Shown here piece after piece: positions 15,324 through 23,257 of a stretch of DNA of 64,000 nucleotides. The translations under genes and the position numbers were made by a program. Location: contig JAMPHA010000001.1 of assembly GCA_023663615.1 (NCBI GenBank), positions 186,001-250,000 of the forward strand. The letters are read 5' to 3'. Each line of letters starts with the position of its first letter. Position 1 is the stretch's first letter. The DNA comes from DLAJ01 sp023663615. GTDB lineage: Bacteria; Bacillota; Clostridia; Lachnospirales; Lachnospiraceae. Below the pieces are notes generated by a model. The model had not been told where the DNA came from, made no database searches, and saw nothing but the letters and a program-made list of their open reading frames with translations.

Positions 15324-16682
15324 ATGATTTTTAAGAGGAAGATGTATGAAAAATTAGTACATTGGAAGACAGACACGAATGGCACGAAAGCATTGTTTGT
15401 CGAGGGCGCGCGGCGAATCGGAAAAACCACGATCGTGGAAGAGTTTGCGCGGAAAGAATACAAAAGTTATATCATGATTGATTTTAATGACGCCAGTGAG
15501 AACGTGAAGGATGCTTTTTTGAACTATCTGAGTGATCTGGATACTTTTTTTATGCTTTTATCCACAGAATACAAAACGGTGTTATATCCGCGGGAATCCA
15601 TCCTGATCCTTGATGAAATACAGCAATTTCCGAAAGCAAGACAGTCGATCAAGAGGCTGGTGAAGGACGGAAGGTTTGACTATGTGGAGACCGGCTCGCT
15701 GGTATCCATACGGGAAAATGTGCAAGACATTACCATTCCTTCGGAAGAACGGAAGATCAAAATGTATCCGATGGATTTTGAGGAATTTTGCTGGGCGGTT
15801 GGGGAGGAAAAGCTGGCGCATTATATCAGAAAGTGCTTTGCGGACGGGGTGCCGCTTCCAGATCAGCTTCATCGGAAAGCGATGCTTCTTTACCGCCAGT
15901 ATCTCGTTGTCGGCGGGATGCCGCAAAGTCTTGCCGCCTATTTGGAAAACGGCAGAAGTTTTCAGAGAGCGGATGAAGAAAAGAGAGATATTTTGGCATT
16001 GTATCGGGATGATATTATGAAGATCGAGGCAAAATATCAATCGAGGGTTTTAAGTATTTTCGATCAGATTCCGGCATTTTTGTCCCAGCATGAAAAACGG
16101 GTGGTTTTATCGGACATTGAGGCAGGCGCGTCCTTTGCCAAATTTCATGATGCGTTTTTCTGGCTGGACAATTCGATGATTGCAAATGAATGTTTTAACT
16201 GTACGGACCCGAATGTTGGTTTTTCCCTAAGTGAGGAAAGAACGTATCTGAAATGCTATATGGGGGATACCGGGCTGCTGATTAGTCATGCTTTTACGGA
16301 AGCAGAAATAGAGACGGAGGACTTGTATCGTCAGATGATTTTAGGGCGCCTTTCGGTCAACGAGGGAATGATTTTTGAAAATGCGGTCATGCAGGCGTTG
16401 GTGTGTAATGGATATACGCCGTTTTTTTACACCCATTATGATGCGGAAAAGCATCGGAGTGATATAGAAATTGACTTTTTGATCTCGAATCGGAGCAAAA
16501 CGAGGTATCGGATTCATCCGATTGAGGTAAAATCTTCTGAAAAGTACCGCATAACGTCGCTTAGAAAATTTTGTGATAAATTTGCGGAACGAATCGGGCA
16601 GGCGTACGTGATCCATACGAAAAATTATTGCCGTAAGGATGATATTGTGTATCTTCCTGCTTATATGGCGATGTGTCTGTAA
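15324..16682 (+). CDS. AAA-family ATPase with DUF4143 domain
   Basis: The protein begins MIFKRKMYEKLVHWK. It has a P-loop in VEGARRIGKTTIVEEFA, a Walker B in SILILDEIQQFP, and the sensor-like ETGSLVS. The C-terminal half carries DUF4143-type elements (FENAVMQALVCNGY, EIDFLIS, HPIEVKSS), with the last two resembling a PD-(D/E)XK nuclease fold. These proteins are abundant in Clostridia and are often laterally transferred; their function is unsettled. ATG 15324 follows GGGAG; a start 13 codons upstream is possible. Composition becomes AT-rich from here on. Confidence 0.85.
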   Translation: MIFKRKMYEKLVHWKTDTNGTKALFVEGARRIGKTTIVEEFARKEYKSYIMIDFNDASENVKDAFLNYLSDLDTFFMLLSTEYKTVLYPRESILILDEIQQFPKARQSIKRLVKDGRFDYVETGSLVSIRENVQDITIPSEERKIKMYPMDFEEFCWAVGEEKLAHYIRKCFADGVPLPDQLHRKAMLLYRQYLVVGGMPQSLAAYLENGRSFQRADEEKRDILALYRDDIMKIEAKYQSRVLSIFDQIPAFLSQHEKRVVLSDIEAGASFAKFHDAFFWLDNSMIANECFNCTDPNVGFSLSEERTYLKCYMGDTGLLISHAFTEAEIETEDLYRQMILGRLSVNEGMIFENAVMQALVCNGYTPFFYTHYDAEKHRSDIEIDFLISNRSKTRYRIHPIEVKSSEKYRITSLRKFCDKFAERIGQAYVIHTKNYCRKDDIVYLPAYMAMCL

Positions 16683-16696
16683 GAAAATAAGTCTGC

Positions 16697-16753
16697 AACC
16701 TAACCCAAGAAGAAATAGACTACATAGAATCGACAATCAAACCCATAGAGTAA
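16697..16753 (+). pseudogene. Possible C-terminal gene remnant
   Basis: A short open stretch reads NLTQEEIDYIESTIKPIE followed by a stop. It looks like the end of a real protein but has no start or upstream body. The parent family was not recognised. It lies at the left edge of the AT-rich island. Confidence 0.3.
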
Positions 16754-16762
16754 GTAAAAAAA

Positions 16763-16811
16763 GGTTAGAACTGATTATGACTTACTGCAATAATCAGTTC
16801 TAATCTTTTTG
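16763..16811 (+). terminator. Strong terminator hairpin
   Basis: GGTTAGAACTGATTAT (16763-16778) pairs with ATAATCAGTTCTAATC (16790-16805), one G.T wobble, followed by five T residues. It would end transcription of the AAA ATPase gene. Its right arm overlaps the end of the XRE remnant on the other strand. Confidence 0.8.
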
Positions 16812-16961
16812 ATATTCAATGATGTCAGTAATATCACAATTTAGCATGTTACAAAGGTCATTCAGGGTATTAAGAGTTATACTTCTATTGTGTTTGAGGT
16901 TATCAAGCATCCCTCTACTCATTTCATATTCATTCAAAAGGTCATATTGAGTAATTCCCAT
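16800..16961 (-). pseudogene. 5'-truncated XRE-family (HTH_26-like) regulator
   Basis: On the minus strand a frame reads MGITQYDLLNEYEMSRGMLD and continues NLKHNRSITLNTLNDL and CNMLNCDITDIIEYQKD before a stop. This is the compact Cro/C1 helix-turn-helix with the typical end 'LNCDI.DI.EY'. The family normally has about 12-15 residues before GITQ (a first helix). Here the upstream codons (TFFISC) do not match and there is no ribosome-binding site. It is probably a decayed regulator left by a mobile element. Confidence 0.6.
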
Positions 16962-17110
16962 ACAACTAATGAAAAAGTAGAAAAGTTATATGAGATAATC
17001 CAAGACTAACATATAACCATAGATACACTGTATGAAAAGATAAAGGACAGAGAACTTCGGTTAAATACAAAGTGATATTTCCCAAGCAAGGTTTAATAAG
17101 CTAAACTAAG

Positions 17111-17137
17111 AGGCACCTAGAAGTTAAAGGTGTCTTT
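17111..17137 (+). terminator. Hairpin with T-run in the intergenic region
   Basis: AGGCACCT pairs with AGGTGTCT (one G.T) across a loop of about 11 bases, followed by TTTT. The surrounding 16962-17286 is AT-rich with no supportable gene, possibly more element debris. Confidence 0.5.
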
Positions 17138-17286
17138 TGGTTTGTTTGTCTCCTAAAGTAGGAATATTCATTTATTGTACATTTATAAACGGTGTCGGGT
17201 TCGGATAGTCAGTAGGTACAAATAAACGAATTGAGAGTAAAAAAGGAAATCTCCATATAGATACAATAAAAAGTACAAAAACGTAC

Positions 17287-17315
17287 TTGACAATGTACAT
17301 TTGTGAATGTACAAT
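17287..17315 (+). promoter_or_regulatory. Strong promoter with internal palindrome before parA-like gene
   Basis: TTGACA (17287-17292) and TACAAT (17310-17315) have 17-bp spacing. The spacer and -10 hold a perfect dyad, TGTACATT-TGTG-AATGTACA (17294-17313). A second small palindrome AAGTAC/GTACTT lies just upstream, and TTGTACATTTATAA occurs near 17177. Self-repression by the ParA-like protein or a regulator is likely. Confidence 0.75.
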
Positions 17316-17345
17316 AAAACAAAAATATGGAAGGAGTTAGCAGAA

Positions 17346-18377
17346 ATGGAAAGGGTCATTTTTTGGAATAATAAAGGTGGAACTGGTAAAACTACGCTGG
17401 CATTTCAGATAATTGGTGAATATGCGCGTCAAAATAAAAACAAAAAGGTATTAGTTATAGATGTTTGTCCGCAGGCAAATTTGTCAGAGTTGTTGTTAGG
17501 AGGGTTAAATCAAGAAGGAAGTAAAGCATTATTGATGCGTCAAGGAGCGAATCCGAGGGCAACAATTGGAGGATATTTTCAGATGCGTTTGCCATCTCCC
17601 TATAGTGTGCCTGTTTTTGACCCAAAAGATTTTTTGACAAGTCCAAAACAATATAATCAATACATAGAAGATAATATTGATTTGCTATGTGGAGATGCCA
17701 TGCTCGAATTGCAGTCTAATGCAATTTCCACGCTAGCAAACAATCAAATACCGGGAACCAATACGTGGGTAGCGATTATAAATTGGTTAAATGATTTTAT
17801 TAAAATAATTGAAGATGAATATGATGTAGTGTTTTTGGATGCCAATCCCAGCTTTTCAATGTACACGCAAATAGCAATTGCTACTTCGACGAAGGTAATA
17901 TTGCCTGTCATGGCTGACGATTCATCAAGGCGGGCAATACAAAATGCATTTTCGTTGATATATGGATTAAAACTGCCATCTGAGATTTATAGTAAATATG
18001 CTTTCGCTGAAAAATTAAAAGAAGTAGATATGTCCTTGCCTAAAGTTTATTTGATATTAAAAAATCGTTTAACTCAATATATGGGTGCGGCTTCAGCATA
18101 TGCGACTGTTTTAGGCGCGATTGATAAAGATGTTCTTTCGCTATTGAAGACGCATCCGATGATTTTCTCCTTTGAATCTTTGCAGAGTGGTATTATAGAT
18201 GTGCGAGATTTTCAGACAACAGGAGTGGTTTCGGCGGCACGAGGTTGTCCGTTTCAGAGACTACGGGCAGGAAGATTAGATTTGATGGGAAAAAGAGTTA
18301 TAGTGAAAGAAGATTATAGAAAAAATTGTATAGAACATATCGAAAAGATTGTAAGCAGGTTAAATAAAGATTTATAA
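17346..18377 (+). CDS. ParA/MinD-like ATPase
   Basis: Deviant Walker A partition-type ATPase. It starts MERVIFWNNKGGTGKTTLAF, with the signature KGGTGKTT. Walker A' is VLVIDVCPQANLSELL and Walker B is YDVVFLDANPSFSMYTQ. At 343 residues it is longer than minimal ParA and has a long middle insertion. ATG 17346 was chosen because AAGGAG lies upstream and the longer frame would begin inside the promoter. No parB-like gene or parS array is visible. The gene is AT-rich compared with the surrounding chromosome and is probably from a plasmid or integrative element. Its partner may be the two genes that follow. Confidence 0.85.
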   Translation: MERVIFWNNKGGTGKTTLAFQIIGEYARQNKNKKVLVIDVCPQANLSELLLGGLNQEGSKALLMRQGANPRATIGGYFQMRLPSPYSVPVFDPKDFLTSPKQYNQYIEDNIDLLCGDAMLELQSNAISTLANNQIPGTNTWVAIINWLNDFIKIIEDEYDVVFLDANPSFSMYTQIAIATSTKVILPVMADDSSRRAIQNAFSLIYGLKLPSEIYSKYAFAEKLKEVDMSLPKVYLILKNRLTQYMGAASAYATVLGAIDKDVLSLLKTHPMIFSFESLQSGIIDVRDFQTTGVVSAARGCPFQRLRAGRLDLMGKRVIVKEDYRKNCIEHIEKIVSRLNKDL

Positions 18378-18414
18378 CTGCATATATGATCGCAAGTATA
18401 TATCGCAGAAGAAT

Positions 18415-18897
18415 ATGAGTGAGGAAATGGAATATATGAGAGAAGATCGGGTTTATCACGGCAGTAATCTGATTGTGGAGAAGCCGCGTGTCATGATAAA
18501 TGGTCACTACAAGGATTTTGGGTATGGTTTTTATTGCACAAAATTGGAAAAGCAGGCAAAGCGGTGGGCATTAACGAAAAGAGGTGATTCGGTCGTGAAT
18601 TGTTATGTTTATACGCCGAATGCCAGTCTGAAATATTGTGTTTTTGAACAAATGTCAGAAGAATGGCTGCAGTTTGTTGTTGATTGTAGAAGCGGTATGG
18701 AACATCCATATGATATTGTGGAAGGTCCGATGGCGGACGATCAGATATGGGATTATGTGGAAGATTTTATGGATGGTAATATTTCTAAGGAAGCATTTTG
18801 GGAATTGGTAAAATTCAAATATCCGACCCATCAAATCGTTTTTTGCACGGAAGCCGCATTGCAGACCTTGCGTTTTGAAGGGAGTTCTATATTATGA
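18415..18897 (+). CDS. DUF3990-family protein, ADP-ribosyltransferase-like, candidate toxin
   Basis: The 160-residue protein contains VYHGSNLIVEKP, then DFGYGFYCTKLEKQAKRWA and VVNCYVYTPN. This order (HGS, then DFG.GFY.T...QA..WA) is the DUF3990 pattern, related to ADP-ribosyltransferase folds. The start may instead be an in-frame ATG at 18436, 11 bases after GAGG. The stop overlaps the next gene by four bases (ATGA), as in toxin-antitoxin pairs. It lies 37 bases after the ParA-like gene. The role as a toxin is inferred from fold and gene pairing only. Confidence 0.75.
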   Translation: MSEEMEYMREDRVYHGSNLIVEKPRVMINGHYKDFGYGFYCTKLEKQAKRWALTKRGDSVVNCYVYTPNASLKYCVFEQMSEEWLQFVVDCRSGMEHPYDIVEGPMADDQIWDYVEDFMDGNISKEAFWELVKFKYPTHQIVFCTEAALQTLRFEGSSIL

Positions 18898-19364
18898 AAA
18901 ATCGGTATTTTGAAAATGAGGAGATTATGCCGAACGATTTATTTTTTGTTTGCTATATGATTGAACGTGTTGCAAGAAAGCTGCATCAAAAAAATCAGTA
19001 TGTTGTAAATACGATCGGCAGGGATGCGATGTATCATCTGCTCAGTGTCGCAAATGTCATTCATTCGCAGAACCCGTTGGATGTGGAAGACGACTGGGTG
19101 GAAGCATATGACCTTCATTACGGAGATTTTGACAGGTGTGATGTGGATAAAGAATTAGTATCGAAGCTGCCGACGGCAGTGCAAATGGGAAAAGTTTATC
19201 AAAGGCTGATTAGGGATACCGCTTTGCAGAGTGAGGATGAGGTAGAAGGGATTTTCCGGGTTTACAATAGCGATATATGCAGCGTGATCGACAATTACAA
19301 TTGCAGTGCATACTTTGAGCCATCTTATGTGATCGCAAGGGCGTATCAGGAAGGCGGGTTTTAG
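18894..19364 (+). CDS. Unknown protein coupled to the DUF3990 gene, candidate antitoxin
   Basis: 156 residues, start overlapping the previous stop (ATGA). The N-terminal part NDLFFVCYMIERVARKLH resembles the helical start of small DUF3791-type proteins that accompany DUF3990 genes, but the rest (VEAYDLHYGDFDRCDVDKEL and on) is longer than those. It is acidic overall, has no signal peptide or membrane segment, and is AT-rich. The last codons lie inside a 19-bp inverted repeat (19337-19392). Partner-antitoxin function is a guess from coupling and order. Confidence 0.6.
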   Translation: MKNRYFENEEIMPNDLFFVCYMIERVARKLHQKNQYVVNTIGRDAMYHLLSVANVIHSQNPLDVEDDWVEAYDLHYGDFDRCDVDKELVSKLPTAVQMGKVYQRLIRDTALQSEDEVEGIFRVYNSDICSVIDNYNCSAYFEPSYVIARAYQEGGF

Positions 19365-19392
19365 ATTTGGTCCGGCTTTCTGATACGCCCTT
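19337..19392. repeat. Long inverted repeat across a stop codon
   Basis: Arms 19337-19355 and 19374-19392 pair over 19 positions: 17 Watson-Crick pairs, one G.T and one mismatch, with an 18-base loop. The left arm is in the last codons of the coupled unknown gene and the right arm lies beyond its TAG. No T-run follows, so it is not a standard terminator. Confidence 0.7.
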
Positions 19393-19471
19393 ACCGGCAT
19401 TCTGCATATTTTGAGAGGGACATGCCGATAAGACCTGCCCATGAAATTCTTTGGAATAGTCCATCCCCAGC

Positions 19472-19945
19472 CTAACTTATATATAATTTTATATACGACA
19501 GCATTTCGGCAATCCGCATAGTTTCCTCTACATACGCTAAATCATTATCTGCCATAATGACATCATCTAAAATAATACGGTACTGCATATCTTTTAATTC
19601 TGCATTATCCTTAAACCGGATTTTGGGAAATTCCGCAATTTCATGCTGCTTATTTACTTGTTGGATCAAACTATCCGGTTTTGACATATCAATGTAGGGG
19701 AGAATACCAACGCCAAATTCAAAAACAAAATGATTTACATCTTGAGCTTTGATAACAGAGTCAATCGTTACATTGAAAATAATAGAGATTTTTTCTAATA
19801 TCTCTATATCCGGAACCGTTTCTCCGCATTCCCATTTTGAAACAGCCTGCGGTGATACACCAGCCTGTTCTGCCAACTGCTGTTGCGTCCAACCTCTCCC
19901 TTTTCGTAATTTGATAAGATGCTTTCCCATTTTTTGCATATCCAT
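19472..19945 (-). CDS. XRE-family regulator fused to a FlhA (FHIPEP)-like domain
   Basis: Residues 6-60 are a classic HTH_3 domain (LRKGRGWTQQQLAEQAGVSP then AVSKWECGETVPDIEIL). Residues 74-137 (VFEFGVGILPYID, later FPKIRFKDNAELKDMQYRII) resemble the start of the cytoplasmic domain of the flagellar export protein FlhA, where 'E.GYGL.PL.D' and 'P.IRIRDN..L....Y.I' occur. The membrane part of FlhA is absent, so this is a soluble fusion. The start at 19945 follows AGGAGGC. No flagellar genes are nearby. It may sense or bind a partner through the borrowed domain; the ligand is unknown. Confidence 0.75.
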   Translation of the reverse strand: MDMQKMGKHLIKLRKGRGWTQQQLAEQAGVSPQAVSKWECGETVPDIEILEKISIIFNVTIDSVIKAQDVNHFVFEFGVGILPYIDMSKPDSLIQQVNKQHEIAEFPKIRFKDNAELKDMQYRIILDDVIMADNDLAYVEETMRIAEMLSYIKLYIS

Positions 19946-20046
19946 AGTAATGCCTCCTTTTTCATTTGATGAAAAAATTATATCATCCGTTTTCAGTGCA
20001 TACTATCAAATAGCAATTGATTTACACAACGATTAGTTAAGCTGTC

Positions 20047-20919
20047 CTACGCCTGCTTATGCCGCATCCGGAACTGCTTCGGCGTGCAGCCGCGGTACTT
20101 TTTGAAACTCTTAATCATATGGCTGCAATCGGAAAAGCCGGTCTCCTGGCTGATGTAGGTTAAGTCGAAGCTCGTAAAAAGAAGAAAATCCTCCACCTTA
20201 AAAATTTTCATTTCTTCAATATAAGTCTTGCAGCTCTTTCCGTAAAGCTGATGAAATTTCTTGGCAAAGCACGAATAGCTGAGACCGCACTTGGACGCAA
20301 TATCGGCGACCTGAAGATTTTCCTTGATGTTAGAGTCGATATATTCCGTAACGCTGTCGATGTCGTATTGAGCGTCGGCGGCGAACACATCATGGTCGAT
20401 CGAGAAACCGTCGCGCATCCAGCGGCGGATGATATTCATTAAAAGATGATAGAGTTTTGTCTGGATGATCTTGTCATAGCCGTATTCCTGTTTTTGCAGT
20501 TCGTCCACACAGTCCGAAAAAAGGCGCTTGCACTCCATCTGCTCCGCCTCCGCGGCGGAAAAATAGAACGGCAGATGCTTATCATGCGCGCTTTTTACAA
20601 TACTGCGCAGCTTTGGCGCATAGGAAGACGTGATGTGGATGCGGTTGATGTCAAATTTGAGCACAATATAGCGCAGCGGCCCCGGCGCGGCGGCATAAAT
20701 GGAATGGACCGACTGCGGATGAAAAAAGACCATATCACCGATATTGGCAATGTGGACATTTTCGTCTGTATGCATTTCGGCGCTGCCCTCCAGCATAAAG
20801 ATCAATTCCGCAAAATAATGCCAGTGCGGTCTGACCGGAAAACGGTTTTGCCCGGCATCATAGACAAAACATTCAAAAGGCATATTCAGTGCATTTCCGG
20901 CTTCAAAAAGATTATACAT
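20047..20919 (-). CDS. AraC-family transcriptional regulator
   Basis: About 290 residues. The N-terminal cupin-like sensing domain has a metal/sugar-site-like HWHYFAELIFMLEGSAEM and later FFHPQSVHSI. The C-terminal pair of HTH motifs is LQVADIASKCGLSYSCFAKKF (motif 1) and TYISQETGFSDCSHMIKSFK (motif 2), ending KYRGCTPKQFRMRH. It is transcribed away from araA with a 197-base shared control region. Regulation of araA by a pentose or related ligand is the natural inference. The C-terminal half is the AraC/XylS consensus; the ligand cannot be read. Confidence 0.9.
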   Translation of the reverse strand: MYNLFEAGNALNMPFECFVYDAGQNRFPVRPHWHYFAELIFMLEGSAEMHTDENVHIANIGDMVFFHPQSVHSIYAAAPGPLRYIVLKFDINRIHITSSYAPKLRSIVKSAHDKHLPFYFSAAEAEQMECKRLFSDCVDELQKQEYGYDKIIQTKLYHLLMNIIRRWMRDGFSIDHDVFAADAQYDIDSVTEYIDSNIKENLQVADIASKCGLSYSCFAKKFHQLYGKSCKTYIEEMKIFKVEDFLLFTSFDLTYISQETGFSDCSHMIKSFKKYRGCTPKQFRMRHKQA

Positions 20920-21005
20920 ACAAACATTCTCCCCAAAGCGACTGTGATTTCAAACATTGCCTCTAAGTATAGCATGTCCGCGCGGAAAATGCATCCTCTT
21001 TTCCG

Positions 21006-21034
21006 TTGAACTGAATGGATAAATTTGCTATAAT
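21006..21034 (+). promoter_or_regulatory. Sigma-A-type promoter of araA
   Basis: TTGAAC (21006-21011) and a perfect TATAAT (21029-21034) have 17-bp spacing, about 80 bases before the araA start. The divergent AraC-family gene starts at 20919. Confidence 0.8.
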
Positions 21035-21116
21035 AAATGCAAAAAATAACGGTCAGACCGTGTGATCCGGCAAGCGCACGGGGAAACTGTTTATAAAAAA
21101 ATAAGGAGGACACGCA

Positions 21117-22613
21117 ATGTTGACAAGAAAACAATATCAATTTTGGTTTTGCACCGGATCTCAGGATCTGTACGGGGATGAATGCCTTGCCCATGTAGCG
21201 GAACATGCAAAGATCATCGTGCAGAAGTTGAATGAATCGGGTAAGCTGCCGTTTGAGATCGTCTGGAAACCGACGCTGATTACAAACGAACTGATCCGGA
21301 AGACATTCAATGAGGCGAATACGGATGAGCGCTGCGCGGGCGTCATTACGTGGATGCATACGTTTTCTCCGGCAAAATCATGGATCATCGGACTTCAGGA
21401 GTATCGTAAGCCGCTGCTCCATCTGCACACGCAGTTTAATGAGGAAATCCCCTATGATACGATCGACATGGATTTCATGAATGAGAACCAGTCGGCGCAT
21501 GGGGACAGAGAATACGGACATATTGTTTCACGCATGGGAATCGAAAGAAAAGTTGTGGTCGGACATTGGGCGGATGAAGCGGTACAGGATCGGATCGCAT
21601 CGTGGATGCGCACGGCGGTCGGCGTTGTGGAATCGAGCCATGTGCGCGTAATGCGCGTTGCCGACAATATGCGCAATGTTGCCGTGACCGAAGGAGACAA
21701 GGTTGAGGCGCAGCTCAAATTTGGCTGGGAGGTCGATACGTATCCGGTCAATGAGATTGCGGCGGCAGTCGATGCGGTGTCGGAATCCGACACCAATGCG
21801 CTTGTGGATGAATATTATGACAAATACGAAATTCTGTTAGAGGGCAGGGATGCCGCGGAATTCCGCAGGCATGTTGCCGTACAGGCGCAGATCGAGCTTG
21901 GCTTTGAGCGCTTTTTGGAAGAAAAAAATTATCAGGCGATCGTGACGCATTTCGGCGATCTCGGCGCATTGAAGCAGCTTCCCGGACTGGCGATCCAGCG
22001 CCTGATGCAAAAAGGATACGGTTTCGGTGCCGAGGGCGATTGGAAAGTTGCCGCCATGGTGCGTATTATGAAGCTGATGACGCAGGACATGCCGGATGCA
22101 AAAGGTACGTCCATGCTGGAGGACTATACCTATAACTTTGTCAAGGGAAAAGAAGGAATTTTACAGGCGCATATGCTGGAAATCTGCCCGTCCATTGCCG
22201 ACGGTCCGATCAGCATCAAGTGTCAGCCGCTTTCCATGGGCGACAGAGAAGATCCTGCAAGGCTTGTATTTACGTCCAAGGAAGGAAAGGGAATTGCGGT
22301 ATCCATGATTGACCTTGGCAGTCGTTTCCGCCTGATCATCAACGACGTCAACTGCAAAAAGACGGAAAAGCCGATGCCGAAGCTCCCGGTTGCCACGAAC
22401 TTCTGGACGCCGGAGCCGGATCTGTACACAGGCGCGGAAGCATGGATCCTTGCAGGCGGCGCGCATCATACCGCGTTCACATACGATCTGACAGCGGAGC
22501 AGATGGGAGACTGGGCTGCGGCAATGGGAATCGAGGCGGTCTATATTGATGCGAATACGAATATCCGCGATTTCAAGAAAGATCTCATGCTCGGAGAATT
22601 GGTGTATCGCTAA
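21117..22613 (+). CDS. araA: L-arabinose isomerase
   Basis: Converts L-arabinose to L-ribulose, cytosolic, Mn-dependent. The 498-residue length is normal. Readable family blocks include FWFCTGSQDLYGDE, the active-site region GVITWMHTFSPAKSWI, LLHLHTQFNEEIP, MDFMNENQSAHGDREYG and ILAGGAHHTAFT near the end. Metal ligands in this family are Glu and His residues; the late AHHTAF His and a Glu in the GAEGDWK segment fit. The ribosome-binding site is AAGGAGG. araB and araD are not adjacent, so the rest of the pathway must lie elsewhere. A probable arabinanase occurs at the right end of the window. Confidence 0.97.
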   Translation: MLTRKQYQFWFCTGSQDLYGDECLAHVAEHAKIIVQKLNESGKLPFEIVWKPTLITNELIRKTFNEANTDERCAGVITWMHTFSPAKSWIIGLQEYRKPLLHLHTQFNEEIPYDTIDMDFMNENQSAHGDREYGHIVSRMGIERKVVVGHWADEAVQDRIASWMRTAVGVVESSHVRVMRVADNMRNVAVTEGDKVEAQLKFGWEVDTYPVNEIAAAVDAVSESDTNALVDEYYDKYEILLEGRDAAEFRRHVAVQAQIELGFERFLEEKNYQAIVTHFGDLGALKQLPGLAIQRLMQKGYGFGAEGDWKVAAMVRIMKLMTQDMPDAKGTSMLEDYTYNFVKGKEGILQAHMLEICPSIADGPISIKCQPLSMGDREDPARLVFTSKEGKGIAVSMIDLGSRFRLIINDVNCKKTEKPMPKLPVATNFWTPEPDLYTGAEAWILAGGAHHTAFTYDLTAEQMGDWAAAMGIEAVYIDANTNIRDFKKDLMLGELVYR

Positions 22614-22740
22614 AAAAGAGTTTGTATAAACCCGTCGGCAAATGGCAATCCTTGGAACAGAGACGACAGAGAGTGTGACCGTTTCGGTAAAAGCCGCGCG
22701 GTCATTGCTGGAACGTCCGAAAAAGAAAGGAGTATCTGCC

Positions 22741-23199
22741 ATGACGCTGACAGAAAAAGAGACAAACGCATTAAAAGATTTACAGACACAGGAGAAGTCC
22801 TGCATTACCAAGTATCAGAAATACGCTGCCGAAGCGAAGGACACGGAGTTAAAAAGTCTGTTTAAGACGCTGCAGGAGGACGAGCAGAAGCACTACCAGT
22901 CGATCGGACAGGCATTAAACGGCGAGGTTCCGAGCTGTGACTGCAACGATTCCCAGGGGAAAAATTACAGCCCGAAAGGCACATACCGCGACGGTGCAGA
23001 CGCGGCGGATAAGGAGCATGACAATTTCCTTGCTACGGACTGCATCGGAACGGAGAAGCTTGTGTCCGGCGAATACAATGAGCATGTTTTCTGCTGCAGC
23101 AGCTCCCCGCTGCGCAAGCTGCTTGCCGATATTCAGATCGAGGAGCAGAACCATGCCGAGATGCTCTATAAGTATAAAGAGGCAAACGCGATGGCATAA
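22741..23199 (+). CDS. Ferritin-like spore coat protein (CotF-related)
   Basis: About 152 residues with two helical pairs: LTEKETNALKDLQTQEKSCI, then LFKTLQEDEQKHYQSIGQAL, and a C-terminal IQIEEQNHAEMLYKYK. E..H and E..H pairs at the helix ends suggest a ferritin-like fold, as in coat proteins of Clostridia. A Cys/Ser-rich middle (CDCNDSQG, VFCCSSSP) is notable and may be cross-linked in the coat. ATG 22741 follows GAAAGGAG; an upstream in-frame ATG at 22642 is not supported. A terminator hairpin follows at 23222. Confidence 0.8.
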   Translation: MTLTEKETNALKDLQTQEKSCITKYQKYAAEAKDTELKSLFKTLQEDEQKHYQSIGQALNGEVPSCDCNDSQGKNYSPKGTYRDGADAADKEHDNFLATDCIGTEKLVSGEYNEHVFCCSSSPLRKLLADIQIEEQNHAEMLYKYKEANAMA

Positions 23200-23221
23200 A
23201 AAGAGTTTGCTATATAAGTGA

Positions 23222-23250
23222 AAGGCTTTCGCGTAAGCGGAAGCCTTTTG
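23222..23250 (+). terminator. Terminator after the coat gene
   Basis: AAGGCTTTCGC (23222-23232) pairs with GCGGAAGCCTT (23237-23247, one G.T), with a GTAA tetraloop and following T residues. It separates the coat gene from the convergent serine hydrolase. Confidence 0.75.
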
Positions 23251-23257
23251 CGTTTAC

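Noticed and set aside
17307..17345. Longer start for the ParA-like gene
   Set aside because: It would begin within the -10 region of the promoter. The start at 17346 has a good ribosome-binding site and the family N-terminus.
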